From positions 1,974,001-2,038,000 of the forward strand of contig NZ_CP071869.1 in NCBI RefSeq assembly GCF_017569185.1: DNA of 64,000 bases, written 5' to 3'. The stretch's first letter is position 1; each line of letters starts with the position of its first letter. This stretch comes from Polaribacter cellanae (GTDB taxonomy: Bacteria > Bacteroidota > Bacteroidia > Flavobacteriales > Flavobacteriaceae). Below the pieces are notes generated by a model. It saw nothing but the letters and a program-made list of their open reading frames with translations. It searched no databases and was not told the DNA's origin. The position numbers were made by a program, and so were the translations under genes. Below are positions 1 to 8,930 of this stretch, piece after piece.

Positions 1-3000
1 ATATCTACACTTGTATCGTTTACAACCAAATTATTTATTTTTACCTTATTTGTAGTTACATCTATGGTTTCTACAACGCTATCATCTGAAGCATCGTGTA
101 TATTTATGTTTCCTGTTCCTTTAAATATTTTTTCACTAAAAGTAATTCTTAAAATACTATCTATAGCTATACCTGTTGCATTATCTAACGGTGCTAAATC
201 TGAAATAGTTGGTACTAAATTTGCAATAGTTAATGCTAAATTTTGGTTAGCTGTAGCACCTTTTAAGTCATCAGCATTCAAAGCAATAGATGCAGTACCA
301 ACATCTGAAAGAGCAGGTGTACCCTCTAAAACGGGTGTTATATTTATTCTTCTTATTCGATTATTTCTTGCATCTCCAACAATTAAATCGTTGTTTTCTC
401 CTAAAGCGATTCCATAGGGTTCATAAAAATACGCATTAGCCCCAATACCATCTCTAAAACTTCTAAAACCACTGCCTGCGACAGTAGTAACATCGCCATT
501 TGTAGCTATTTTACGAATGGAATGATTATATGTATCTGAAACGTATATAATACCATTTGGAGTTATGGTAATTCCTCGTGGATTTTTAAATCTTGCAGAA
601 GTTCCATTTGCATCTATATTACCTGAGCTTGAACCTGCTATTGTTGTTACATTTCTGTTGATGTCAATTTTACGTATTCTATGATTTATATAATCAGCTA
701 CATATAAATTACCATTTGAATCTATGGTAATTCCATAGGGTTGAGAGAAAGAAGCATTGGTTCCATTGCCATCGACATTACCATTTGATGTACTCCCTGC
801 ATATGTGGTAACTTGTCCACTTTGATCTATTTTACGAATCATGTGATTTTGTGTATCTGCTACAAAAATGTTTCCACTCGCATCCACTACAATACCTCTT
901 GGTTGATTAAAACTTGCGCTGGTTCCAAGACCATTATTACTTCCAGAAGCTCCTGTACCAGCAATTGTTGTTACTTGACCTGTTGGTGAAATTTTTCTAA
1001 TATTATGAGATAGTAAACCTGTAACATATAAAAAGCCTTCTTTATCAATAGCTATACCTGTAGGTAAATTAAAAGAAGCTGCTGTGCCTACACCATCTGC
1101 ATTACCTGCTGTTCCTGAACCTGCGAAAGTTGTAACAACTCCATTAGTATCTATTTTTCGTATTTTATGATTTCCATAATCCGCAACAAAAATATTTCCA
1201 TTTTTATCTACAACAGTCTCATTTGGAAAGGAAAAACGTGCATCTGTACCAGTGCCATCTGTAGCACCAGAGTTTCTACCTGCAATTGTAGTAACGTTAT
1301 ATTCTTCTTTATTTTGCAACCAACTTGGTAAGCCAGTAATTGTAGTTGCAATGAAATCTTTTTCTGGATCTGAAATTGCTACTTCATATTTAAAAGGAGA
1401 ACCTACCTCTGCAGTTGCAGAAGTTGCTGAAGAAATGGTAGGAGCTGTATTATTTTCTGTAGTAAAATTCCAAGTAGTAGCATCTGTAAAACCTGCAAAT
1501 GCATTGTTCGCTAAGTCTAAAATAGCTGTATTAGGTATGTTTACATAGTAACTATTATTGTCTATTAATCTGTTTGCTGGTTTTATAATTAAAAGATTGC
1601 CATTAATAGTTACATTAGTGCTACCTACACTTATTGTTTCTGTTGTACTTGTAGTTGTATTCTGTAACGTAATGCTACCTGTTCCTTTTTTTATGGGTTC
1701 ATTAAATCTTACAATTAAAGCATCACCAGTTGCTACTTCTGTAGCATCATCAGAAGGTGTCAAATTTGCTACAGTAGGTAAAACAGCATCTGAAACTGTA
1801 ATTGTAAAATTTTGGTTGGTAGTTGCAACACCATCTGTAAGTGCTAAATTAACTGCATTTGATCCTACATGTGTTCCATTTGGTGTTCCAAAGATCTTAA
1901 ATTCTGGCACTATTTTTTTAAGTTTTCTTACATCTGCTAAGTATAAAATACCTTGTTTGGTTATTGTAAAATCATTTATTTGAGTAAATTTTGCGTTGTT
2001 TTCATTTCCATCTAAATCTCCACTGTCTCTTCCTATAACAGAACTTACAACACCTGCAGGAGTTATTTTTCTTATTTTTCTATTAAATACGTCTGAAACA
2101 AAAAGGTTATTGTTATCATCTAAAAATAATTCGGAAGGTCTGTTAAATTGTGCGCTACTTAAAGTACCATCTGCAAAACCAAATGCGCTATTAGTTAAGG
2201 TACTTACAACACCATTGGTTATTTTTATAATTAAGTTGTAGTTTTGGTAAGAAATATAAATTTCTGAGCCATCGGAATTTGCCACCAAACCAGTACTTAC
2301 AGCATTGTAAATGTTATGTATATTATTGGCTACTACTGTAGTTACTGCACCTGTAGGTGTAATTTTACGCAATCGTCCGTAAGTAGTTCTTTCTGTGACA
2401 TATAAATTATCATTAGCATCGATACCAATACTGGTTAAAACAGAAAATTTTGCATTGGTACCAACTGTACTATCTGTATAACCGAATGATGAACCTGCAA
2501 AGGTAGTTACCACAGCAGAAGGTGTAATTTTTTTTATAACATTAGATTCTAATAAAAACAAGTTATCATTAGAGTCAATTGTTAAATCTCTCATATTTTG
2601 AAAACTTGCATTGGTACCAGTACCATTAATGTTTCCTAAATTTCCACTACCTGCAAATGTGGTTACTACACCAGCTGGGGTAATTTTACGAATTCTTAGA
2701 TTGTCCATCACATAAATGTTTCCATTTGAATCTGTAACAATGTCTTCAATATTTATAAAATCGGCGTTTGTACCTGTATCATCTTTAAAACCATAATTAC
2801 CACTACCTGCTAAAGTAGTTACCTTTTTTTTGGTAAATGTTAACCAACTTGGTAATGTTGTAGCATCAATATCTAAAATTGTATTGGCATCATCTGTATC
2901 ATTTATAGCAATATCATAAGAATATAAGTTATTGGCACTAGCACTTGTTGTTGGTGTTGAGGAAAAAGTTGGAGCAACATTAGCTATTGTTGAAAAAGAC

Positions 3001-5399
3001 CATGTTGTTTTGTCTAAAACACCCAGAAAAGGATTATTATCTGAGTCTTTAAATGCACCAGAGGCTATTTGTACATAGTAACTTTTACCTTTTAATAAAT
3101 TACCATTTGTTTGAATGGTAGCTTTGTTATTAGAAGTTACAACATTTGTAGATGTTACATCTATTACTTGTATAGCACTGTCATCTGAAGCATCGAAAAT
3201 GGTGATATTTCCTGTACCTTTAGAGACATTCTTATTAAAAGTTATTTCTAAATTGGTGCTTAATGCAATACTTGTAGCATTATTTGCAGGTAATAAAGCC
3301 GTTTTATCTATACTTGCTTCTGCAACAGTAAAGTAAGCATTATTTGTTGTGGTAATGTTACCAAACGTAATTGTATTTCCTGAAATACTAGTTGCATTAA
3401 AAGTAGTTGTTCCCGAAGAAAAAGTTGCAGCACTTGAATTTACTAACAATTTATAATCAGCTAAAACACCAGAGTTTCCTGCTACATCAACACTTATGTC
3501 TATGGTATTTAAAGCACCTGTTTTTTGCATTTTCCAGATTCTATCTGAAGTTAAAAAACCTGTTGGAGCATTTGTAGCAGAAAAAGCGAATGCTTGGTTG
3601 TTATTACCAATAGCAATGGCAGATTTATCGTTCGTAATACCACCTGTTTTTTCTATGGTTAAAAGTGCATTGCTATTTTCGCTTTTAGATTTTGGTTGGT
3701 GTAAGTCAAAATCATCATCTTTTGCAATAATGGTAATGTCGTTATAATAACTTGTATTTTCTGATGCATCCCAATAAAGTGTTGTGCCATCACTGGCAAC
3801 ATAATCTCCATTCTCGAAACCACCAGTATTATCTAATGTTAAGCCATATTTAATGGCTAAATAAGAATATATTTTAGCAACCTCTGTATTTGGTAGTGTT
3901 GCGTTGTAAACGATTACTTCTGCAATTTCACCTTCAAAACTTTCGCTATTAAAGCCTCTACCTAAGGTGGATGCTGTAAAACCTGACAAAGAAGCTGTAT
4001 TGGTATCTGTCTTGCTTTGTAAGGTACCTGCTTTTAATTGAGATAGCTTTCTACCAACAGATTTGTCTAATTGACCATGTAGTAATACTGGAGCAATTTC
4101 TGGAGCATCGAAATTAGAGACAGACATATCTAAATCGTTCGCAAAATGCGATTGGGTTGCTGTTCCATTTAACTTATAACCAAAATGAAGTCCTTTATTA
4201 GGTCCTGCAGGACTAGTGCCTAAAATATGGTTATTTGAAATGTTACTTGTTCTTTTTGCAACTGCAATTAAACTATAATCGGTATTATCGATTCCACTTA
4301 AATCGATATTAAAATATTGTGTATCTGTATTATCAAAAGAAACAACAGGGTTAAAATTAATACTATGTGTCTGTTTTGGCATTCCATTTGGTGTAACCGA
4401 AGTTGTAAATGAAGATTGGTCTACCCAAGCTGTAACTTCGTTAGAAGCATTTTTTGTTAAACCATCATTAGCCTTTAGCCATAGTTGTAGCCCTAATGTT
4501 GTTGTAACATCTAATTTTGTAGCTGCTGTTTGTACATTTGGCGTACTTTGAGTGTCTTCTGCAACTACATATACATCATAATTTGTTCCTAATGTTAGAC
4601 CTGTAACATTAAAATTTTGTGTAAAATTACCAATACTTATAGTAGCATTTCCTTTTGTAATTTCTCCTGAACCACCACTACCTGTTCCTGCTTTTATCTC
4701 TGATATTGTTGGTGCAGTTGCGCCATCTGCAACTACCACATAATAAATGGTACCTGCTTGGTTAATATCTGTTTCTAATATAAAACTAGTTTTATTAATT
4801 GACGAAGCAGAAGGTGTGCTGTTTTCGAAATCAGGAAGAAACACTAAATTAGGCGCAGTTGTTCCTTTAGCAATAACATTAAACGTGTTATGAGATGAGG
4901 GTCTAAATTCATATTCTGTTGATAAAGACGCATTAGCTGTTGGCTTGAAAACATATTCAACCTCTAGTATACTACCAGCACTAATGGGTATTTGAGAACT
5001 ATTTGTACTTGAAACAATTTTACTATAACCTCCACTCGTAAAAGATCCACTGTTTAATTGCTGGGTAGTATTTTGTAAATTAGATACGTTTGGCGAAGTT
5101 GTGTAAACAAAATGATTCGTAGTAGCGTCATTTGTAACATCTACCCACGTAGTTTCGCCAACTTTTTTATATTGTAACTGAATTCCTCTATTAACTGGAT
5201 CTATTGGATCTGACTCAACCTCAAATCTTAATCTTATAGGACTACCATCTAAAATAGTTGATGTATTTAGATTGGCTTTCCAAGTGGCTGTTGTTTCTGA
5301 GCCATTGTCATTTCTCCATCTATATTTTGTAACTGTAGTGTTTGCAAAGGCACTACTGCAAATAAAAAATAAGAAAATAAAAAGTAATTTGTTTTTCAT
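1..5399 (-). CDS. giant secreted multidomain protein with FN3-, LamG-, Ig-like and NHL propeller modules (C-terminus beyond window)
   Basis: The minus frame is open from an ATG at 5399 to the window edge (at least 1799 residues, no stop seen). The N-terminus MKNKLLFIFLFFICSSAFA is a signal peptide. Approximate order: FN3-like region 183-300; LamG-like jellyroll 302-515 (GLQLWLKAND to EVIVYN) with the short domain that usually follows it (YVASDGTTLYWD); SbsA-type Ig 697-793; half of a He_PIG/Cadg-type Ig (LPSWL) 800-857; six NHL repeats 857-1163; the second half of that Ig (GTPNGTHVGSNAV) to 1200; SbsA Ig 1203-1313; another half-Ig, six NHL repeats (1369-1681) and half-Ig; the start of a third SbsA Ig. 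NHL repeats end in IRKI and VTTxAGS. Such proteins usually carry a T9SS sorting tail, which would lie outside. Function unknown; a surface adhesin or carbohydrate-binding role is inference. The gene lies 27 bp downstream of the Lnt-like gene on the same strand. Confidence 0.9.
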   Translation of the reverse strand, partial: MKNKLLFIFLFFICSSAFANTTVTKYRWRNDNGSETTATWKANLNTSTILDGSPIRLRFEVESDPIDPVNRGIQLQYKKVGETTWVDVTNDATTNHFVYTTSPNVSNLQNTTQQLNSGSFTSGGYSKIVSSTNSSQIPISAGSILEVEYVFKPTANASLSTEYEFRPSSHNTFNVIAKGTTAPNLVFLPDFENSTPSASSINKTSFILETDINQAGTIYYVVVADGATAPTISEIKAGTGSGGSGEITKGNATISIGNFTQNFNVTGLTLGTNYDVYVVAEDTQSTPNVQTAATKLDVTTTLGLQLWLKANDGLTKNASNEVTAWVDQSSFTTSVTPNGMPKQTHSINFNPVVSFDNTDTQYFNIDLSGIDNTDYSLIAVAKRTSNISNNHILGTSPAGPNKGLHFGYKLNGTATQSHFANDLDMSVSNFDAPEIAPVLLHGQLDKSVGRKLSQLKAGTLQSKTDTNTASLSGFTASTLGRGFNSESFEGEIAEVIVYNATLPNTEVAKIYSYLAIKYGLTLDNTGGFENGDYVASDGTTLYWDASENTSYYNDITIIAKDDDFDLHQPKSKSENSNALLTIEKTGGITNDKSAIAIGNNNQAFAFSATNAPTGFLTSDRIWKMQKTGALNTIDISVDVAGNSGVLADYKLLVNSSAATFSSGTTTFNATSISGNTITFGNITTTNNAYFTVAEASIDKTALLPANNATSIALSTNLEITFNKNVSKGTGNITIFDASDDSAIQVIDVTSTNVVTSNNKATIQTNGNLLKGKSYYVQIASGAFKDSDNNPFLGVLDKTTWSFSTIANVAPTFSSTPTTSASANNLYSYDIAINDTDDANTILDIDATTLPSWLTFTKKKVTTLAGSGNYGFKDDTGTNADFINIEDIVTDSNGNIYVMDNLRIRKITPAGVVTTFAGSGNLGNINGTGTNASFQNMRDLTIDSNDNLFLLESNVIKKITPSAVVTTFAGSSFGYTDSTVGTNAKFSVLTSIGIDANDNLYVTERTTYGRLRKITPTGAVTTVVANNIHNIYNAVSTGLVANSDGSEIYISYQNYNLIIKITNGVVSTLTNSAFGFADGTLSSAQFNRPSELFLDDNNNLFVSDVFNRKIRKITPAGVVSSVIGRDSGDLDGNENNAKFTQINDFTITKQGILYLADVRKLKKIVPEFKIFGTPNGTHVGSNAVNLALTDGVATTNQNFTITVSDAVLPTVANLTPSDDATEVATGDALIVRFNEPIKKGTGSITLQNTTTSTTETISVGSTNVTINGNLLIIKPANRLIDNNSYYVNIPNTAILDLANNAFAGFTDATTWNFTTENNTAPTISSATSATAEVGSPFKYEVAISDPEKDFIATTITGLPSWLQNKEEYNVTTIAGRNSGATDGTGTDARFSFPNETVVDKNGNIFVADYGNHKIRKIDTNGVVTTFAGSGTAGNADGVGTAASFNLPTGIAIDKEGFLYVTGLLSHNIRKISPTGQVTTIAGTGASGSNNGLGTSASFNQPRGIVVDASGNIFVADTQNHMIRKIDQSGQVTTYAGSTSNGNVDGNGTNASFSQPYGITIDSNGNLYVADYINHRIRKIDINRNVTTIAGSSSGNIDANGTSARFKNPRGITITPNGIIYVSDTYNHSIRKIATNGDVTTVAGSGFRSFRDGIGANAYFYEPYGIALGENNDLIVGDARNNRIRRINITPVLEGTPALSDVGTASIALNADDLKGATANQNLALTIANLVPTISDLAPLDNATGIAIDSILRITFSEKIFKGTGNINIHDASDDSVVETIDVTTNKVKINNLVVNDTSVD

Positions 5400-5426
5400 A
5401 ATTTTATGTAATTGTAATGTTTGGTT

Positions 5427-6944
5427 TTAATTTTGTTTTTTTAAAAAAAATAGGCTTACTATTAAAAACACGTTTAATAGTATAGCAAAAAGTAAGGGAT
5501 ATTGTGTTTTTAAAGATGCAGATGTATTAGCTACTAAATTACCTGTAATATTACTTTTAGTATTTTTTTTTGATTTATTAATGATCTCACCAGAACCTTT
5601 AATTATTGCATTGTAACCACAATTATTACTTATTACCATATCTTTTCTGGTAATAACACTCATTAATCTTGCATTATAAAAGTGATGTGGAGTAATATAT
5701 TGTTCTTTAAACCAAGCATCATTACTCAAATTAAAAAAGAAATTTGCTCCTTCTTGAGCTTGTTGAATAGCATGTTTAGAAATAACAGCTTCATTACAAA
5801 TTAATATACCAGCTTTTCCAAAAGGAGTTGTAAACAACTTATTTTTGAATCTATTTTTTTCAACTAAATATTGAGCGTTACCTGCAAAAGGCGCTGCTCT
5901 TCCTAAAATTGGTGCTTCTATGCCTTTTATTAATATTTCTTTTTGATACCTACCCAACTCTTGTTTATTCTTAAAATAAAAAACAGTGTTTTTAACACTT
6001 TTATCTTTTTCATTTTCTGTTGTATTTAAACCTATAATAATGGCAGTGTTAGGGTTTATTCTCTTTTGAAATTCATCTAATAAATCGTCTTTTCCATAAA
6101 AAGTCCATGGTAAAGCAGATTCTGGAAAAATTATAAAATCAGATGTTTTTACCTCTTGTTTCTTAATAAGCTGAAAATAATTTTCTGCCAATTGATTCAC
6201 TTTATTTTGATTCCATGAATCTTTCACATTCATATTTGCGGAAATACTAGAAACTTTAAAAGGTGTATTTATATTTTGAGGAGTAAAAGTTGCTTTTAAA
6301 ATAGCGCCTCCTAAAAATATAATTACAATTGCTAAAACTGTTATTTTTATGTCTAATTTTTGTTTGCTTACAATTGCTTTCGCTAAAAGAACATTTACTA
6401 AAACAGTAAAAAAAGTTAAGATTTCTATCCCTCCAAAGCTTGCCCACTGGATACTAAATATGTTTTTAGTAAAAGCAAAACCTACTCTATAATTATGAAA
6501 AGGGTATTCATTTAAAAAACTCATAAAAGCTATCTCTAAAAGTGACCAAAAAGCAGTAATCGCAATAAGCTGAAACCAACCTAAAAAATTTTTATTAGTA
6601 TGAATATTTAATATAAAGGCTATACCCACAAAAACCATTGAATAAAAAAACGCAAACATTAAAATACTTATGGCTATAAAACCAATTGCCATATCAACTG
6701 CATTATTGTTTGTGTAATTTACAAAAGCACTAAACATCCAAAAACAAAGTATAATTGCATAAATACTACCAAATAAGAATCCGTATAAAAATACTTTTTT
6801 AAGAGGTATTTGCTTAATAGCAATTATAACAGGAACTAAACTAACAATAGACAATACATAATTTACTTCCTTAAAAGCATAAGCACTTAAAATGGCTGAT
6901 AAAGCAACAAATAAAAATTTATATTTTGAAAAAAAGGTTTCCAT
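5427..6944 (-). CDS. lnt: apolipoprotein N-acyltransferase-like membrane protein (carbon-nitrogen hydrolase fold)
   Basis: 505 residues, close to the usual Lnt length. About six membrane segments fill residues 5-215, a nitrilase-type domain follows (about 230-460), and a last helix lies near 480-500. Catalytic-type residues are visible: Glu in IIFPESALPW, Lys in GRYQKEIL and Cys in GILICNEAV, with NLSNDAWF after it as in Lnt. In this family the enzyme transfers the third acyl chain to the N-terminal cysteine of lipoproteins at the inner membrane. The residue after the catalytic Cys is Asn where E. coli Lnt has Tyr, and the loop after the Lys is divergent, so assignment by family is firmer than proof of activity. 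It ends 27 bp before the giant secreted protein. One of two copies of the putative AraC operator lies 100 bp upstream of its start. Confidence 0.8.
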   Translation of the reverse strand: METFFSKYKFLFVALSAILSAYAFKEVNYVLSIVSLVPVIIAIKQIPLKKVFLYGFLFGSIYAIILCFWMFSAFVNYTNNNAVDMAIGFIAISILMFAFFYSMVFVGIAFILNIHTNKNFLGWFQLIAITAFWSLLEIAFMSFLNEYPFHNYRVGFAFTKNIFSIQWASFGGIEILTFFTVLVNVLLAKAIVSKQKLDIKITVLAIVIIFLGGAILKATFTPQNINTPFKVSSISANMNVKDSWNQNKVNQLAENYFQLIKKQEVKTSDFIIFPESALPWTFYGKDDLLDEFQKRINPNTAIIIGLNTTENEKDKSVKNTVFYFKNKQELGRYQKEILIKGIEAPILGRAAPFAGNAQYLVEKNRFKNKLFTTPFGKAGILICNEAVISKHAIQQAQEGANFFFNLSNDAWFKEQYITPHHFYNARLMSVITRKDMVISNNCGYNAIIKGSGEIINKSKKNTKSNITGNLVANTSASLKTQYPLLFAILLNVFLIVSLFFLKKQN

Positions 6945-7043
6945 ATTTCTCTAAAAAACGATTAAATAGATTTATAAATTTATGATTAGAAGTTTCTTTA
7001 AAAGTTTAATTCTTAAAAATAAAACACCTAACCTAAAACAGTC

Positions 7044-7060
7044 TGTAAATTTCCGACAAA
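7044..7060 (+). promoter_or_regulatory. putative AraC operator, copy 1
   Basis: TGTAAATTTCCGACAAA, an exact 17-bp direct copy of 7970-7986. It lies downstream of the araC stop and 100 bp upstream of the Lnt-like start. The bases on either side differ between the copies, so a conserved binding site is more likely than a recent duplication. The regulatory role is inference. Confidence 0.45.
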
Positions 7061-7103
7061 CTGACTCTAAGGATAAAAAACAGGTAGAAATACGTGTTTA
7101 AAT

Positions 7104-7922
7104 TTAATATTTACTCCTTTTAATATAGGCTCTAGAAAGGCCATTTGTTAGCAGTGGATTATAATCGTTTTTATAATCTCTAATAGATTGTCCTAAAAAT
7201 TTTTGAAAGTCTTTTTCGAAATGCGATTGATCGTAATAATCATAATCTGCGATAAGTTTAGATAGCGATTTATGCTCTTTTTTTTCTAACTCTCTTATGA
7301 TGTAATTAAATCGAACTAAACAAATAAAACGATAAGGACTTGCACCAACTTCTTTTTTAAACATTCTTTCTATAGAACGTTCTGTATAAGGAAAAAAATC
7401 GGATAACTCTTTTACTGCCAGCATTCCTTTTTTATCTAAAATATATTGTACAATTTCTACTGAAGGTTGTAAAACACTCCAATCTTTGTAATTTTCCCTT
7501 AAATGCTGGTCTGCAATTTTTGTAATTTCTTCGATAGAATTTACTTCTCTTAAATTCTCATACATACTCTTAACAACATCATCATCTACATAAAGAGATA
7601 AGTCTATTAACTTATTTCTGTTTTTAAAAGAATGAATTTTTGTAACATTGTGTAAGATGTGGTTTGGTAACTCGAAAGACAACCAAGAACTATTTTTGTA
7701 GGCTTTTACAGTAAAATAGTCTCCTGTTCCTTTTATAAAAACTTTTGGTACCTCTACCTTTTTTCCTTCGTTATTAAATGCTTCAATATTTCCATAACGC
7801 AACATAATATACGTATAACCATAATCGCTAATTAATTGAGAAGACATGTCTTCTATATAATTAATACGAGTTACATCTTTGTAAAAAGAATGTCTAAAAT
7901 TTTCGTTGTGGATAAATATCAT
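7104..7922 (-). CDS. AraC-family transcriptional regulator
   Basis: 272 residues. The C-terminal third is a typical double helix-turn-helix AraC DNA-binding domain: AVKELSDFFPYTERSIERMF is the first HTH, VGASPYRF follows, and DQSHFEKDFQKFLGQS is the second HTH with the usual F-x-x-x-F-G pattern. The first 150 residues resemble the effector-binding domain common in Bacteroidota AraC proteins (DUF6597-like by eye); the ligand is unknown. The gene is divergent from the alpha/beta hydrolase at 8016, with a 93-bp shared intergenic region containing a 17-bp motif repeated downstream of araC. It therefore probably controls itself and the hydrolase, and perhaps the Lnt-like gene. Start ATG at 7922. 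Confidence 0.88.
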   Translation of the reverse strand: MIFIHNENFRHSFYKDVTRINYIEDMSSQLISDYGYTYIMLRYGNIEAFNNEGKKVEVPKVFIKGTGDYFTVKAYKNSSWLSFELPNHILHNVTKIHSFKNRNKLIDLSLYVDDDVVKSMYENLREVNSIEEITKIADQHLRENYKDWSVLQPSVEIVQYILDKKGMLAVKELSDFFPYTERSIERMFKKEVGASPYRFICLVRFNYIIRELEKKEHKSLSKLIADYDYYDQSHFEKDFQKFLGQSIRDYKNDYNPLLTNGLSRAYIKRSKY

Positions 7923-7969
7923 TCTCTATAAAATAGATTGTAAAATTAAAAAACAGAGGAAAAAAAATA

Positions 7970-7986
7970 TGTAAATTTCCGACAAA
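7970..7986 (+). promoter_or_regulatory. putative AraC operator, copy 2, in the araC/hydrolase divergent region
   Basis: TGTAAATTTCCGACAAA, identical to 7044-7060 and in the same orientation. It sits 48 bp upstream of araC and 30 bp upstream of the hydrolase start. The embedded TAAATTTC is one base from the Bacteroidota -7 consensus TANNTTTG, so a bound regulator could affect polymerase directly. Inference only. Confidence 0.5.
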
Positions 7987-8015
7987 AACTTTTATCGATA
8001 ATAAAAACTAATATA

Positions 8016-8873
8016 TTGATTACCAAAAACTACAATTATATTAAATACTACCATCTAAAATTAAACGAGTTAAAAATTCCATTTAAAGAAAAACTCATAA
8101 AAACTTCTTTCGGAAAAACGAATATAATTATCTGTGGAGATTCTAATAAACCTCCGTTTTTTTTAGTACATGGATTAAACTCTGCGGCTCCTTTTGCTAT
8201 TGAAAGTGTACAATTTTTATTGAAAGAACATCACATTTTTGCTATTGATCTCTTGGGAGAACCTAACATAAGTGATTTGGTAAAAATTTCTAAAAAAGAT
8301 GACTCTTATGGAAAATGGTTGTTAGAAATTACGAATTACTTCAACATAAAAAATATTACTTTATGCGGCATTTCATTTGGCGCTTTTCCTATTCTAAAAT
8401 CACTTTTAATTGATAATAAAAACATAAAACAGGTTTTCTTAATTTCTCCTGCAGGTATTATTCATGGAAATATTTTAGCTTCCATAACTAAGTTTTTAAT
8501 ACCAATGAAATTATTTCAACTTACTAAAAAAAATCATTTTTTAAAGAAGTGCCTAAACAGTATTTATAATGATTTTGACTCCATAACCTTTGCGTATTTA
8601 AAAGAAGTATTCTTACATTTTAAAATGGATTTTAGCCCAACACCTAATTTTAAAACGGAAGACTTAGCAACGATAAAAACACCAATTTCCATAATTTCTA
8701 GTAAAAAAGATTTTTTTGTTCCTGGTGAAAAACTCAAAAAGAAGAGCGAAAAAGGTTTTAATAATCTTAAAAATTTTATTGTTTTAGAAAATGCAAAACA
8801 TGTGCCTTCTTTAATGGTTTTAGAGGATGCTTTTACTAAATTAAGTGAAACTAAAAAATCTGATGAAAATTAA
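8016..8873 (+). CDS. alpha/beta-hydrolase with TTG start
   Basis: 285 residues with the alpha/beta-hydrolase signature: oxyanion-loop motif FLVHGLN near residue 50, nucleophile elbow GISFGAF (serine near 128), and a candidate catalytic His in ENAKHVPSL near the C-terminus; an Asp such as that in SSKKDFFVPGE would complete the triad. Substrate unknown. There is no ATG in frame before residue 200 and no upstream ATG in the open frame, so the TTG at 8016 is the likely start. It is divergent from the AraC gene and probably its target. A strong hairpin terminator overlaps its stop codon. No signal peptide is seen, so it is probably cytoplasmic. Confidence 0.85.
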   Translation: MITKNYNYIKYYHLKLNELKIPFKEKLIKTSFGKTNIIICGDSNKPPFFLVHGLNSAAPFAIESVQFLLKEHHIFAIDLLGEPNISDLVKISKKDDSYGKWLLEITNYFNIKNITLCGISFGAFPILKSLLIDNKNIKQVFLISPAGIIHGNILASITKFLIPMKLFQLTKKNHFLKKCLNSIYNDFDSITFAYLKEVFLHFKMDFSPTPNFKTEDLATIKTPISIISSKKDFFVPGEKLKKKSEKGFNNLKNFIVLENAKHVPSLMVLEDAFTKLSETKKSDEN

Positions 8874-8892
8874 TTTTCATCGGATTTTTTTT
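8852..8892 (+). terminator. hairpin terminator between convergent genes
   Basis: A near-perfect inverted repeat (GATGAAAATT/AATTTTCATC, extended by a G-T wobble and further A-T pairs) is followed by a T8 run. It overlaps the hydrolase stop codon and could act in both directions, because the aldo/keto reductase gene converges on it. Confidence 0.85.
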
Positions 8893-8930
8893 ATGATTGC
8901 TAACTAAATACTGAAAAACTGCCCACTCAA

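Noticed and set aside
64..3747. Several plus-strand ORFs of 70-140 residues
   Set aside because: They are antisense shadows of the giant minus-strand protein, whose frame is open throughout and shows clear domains.
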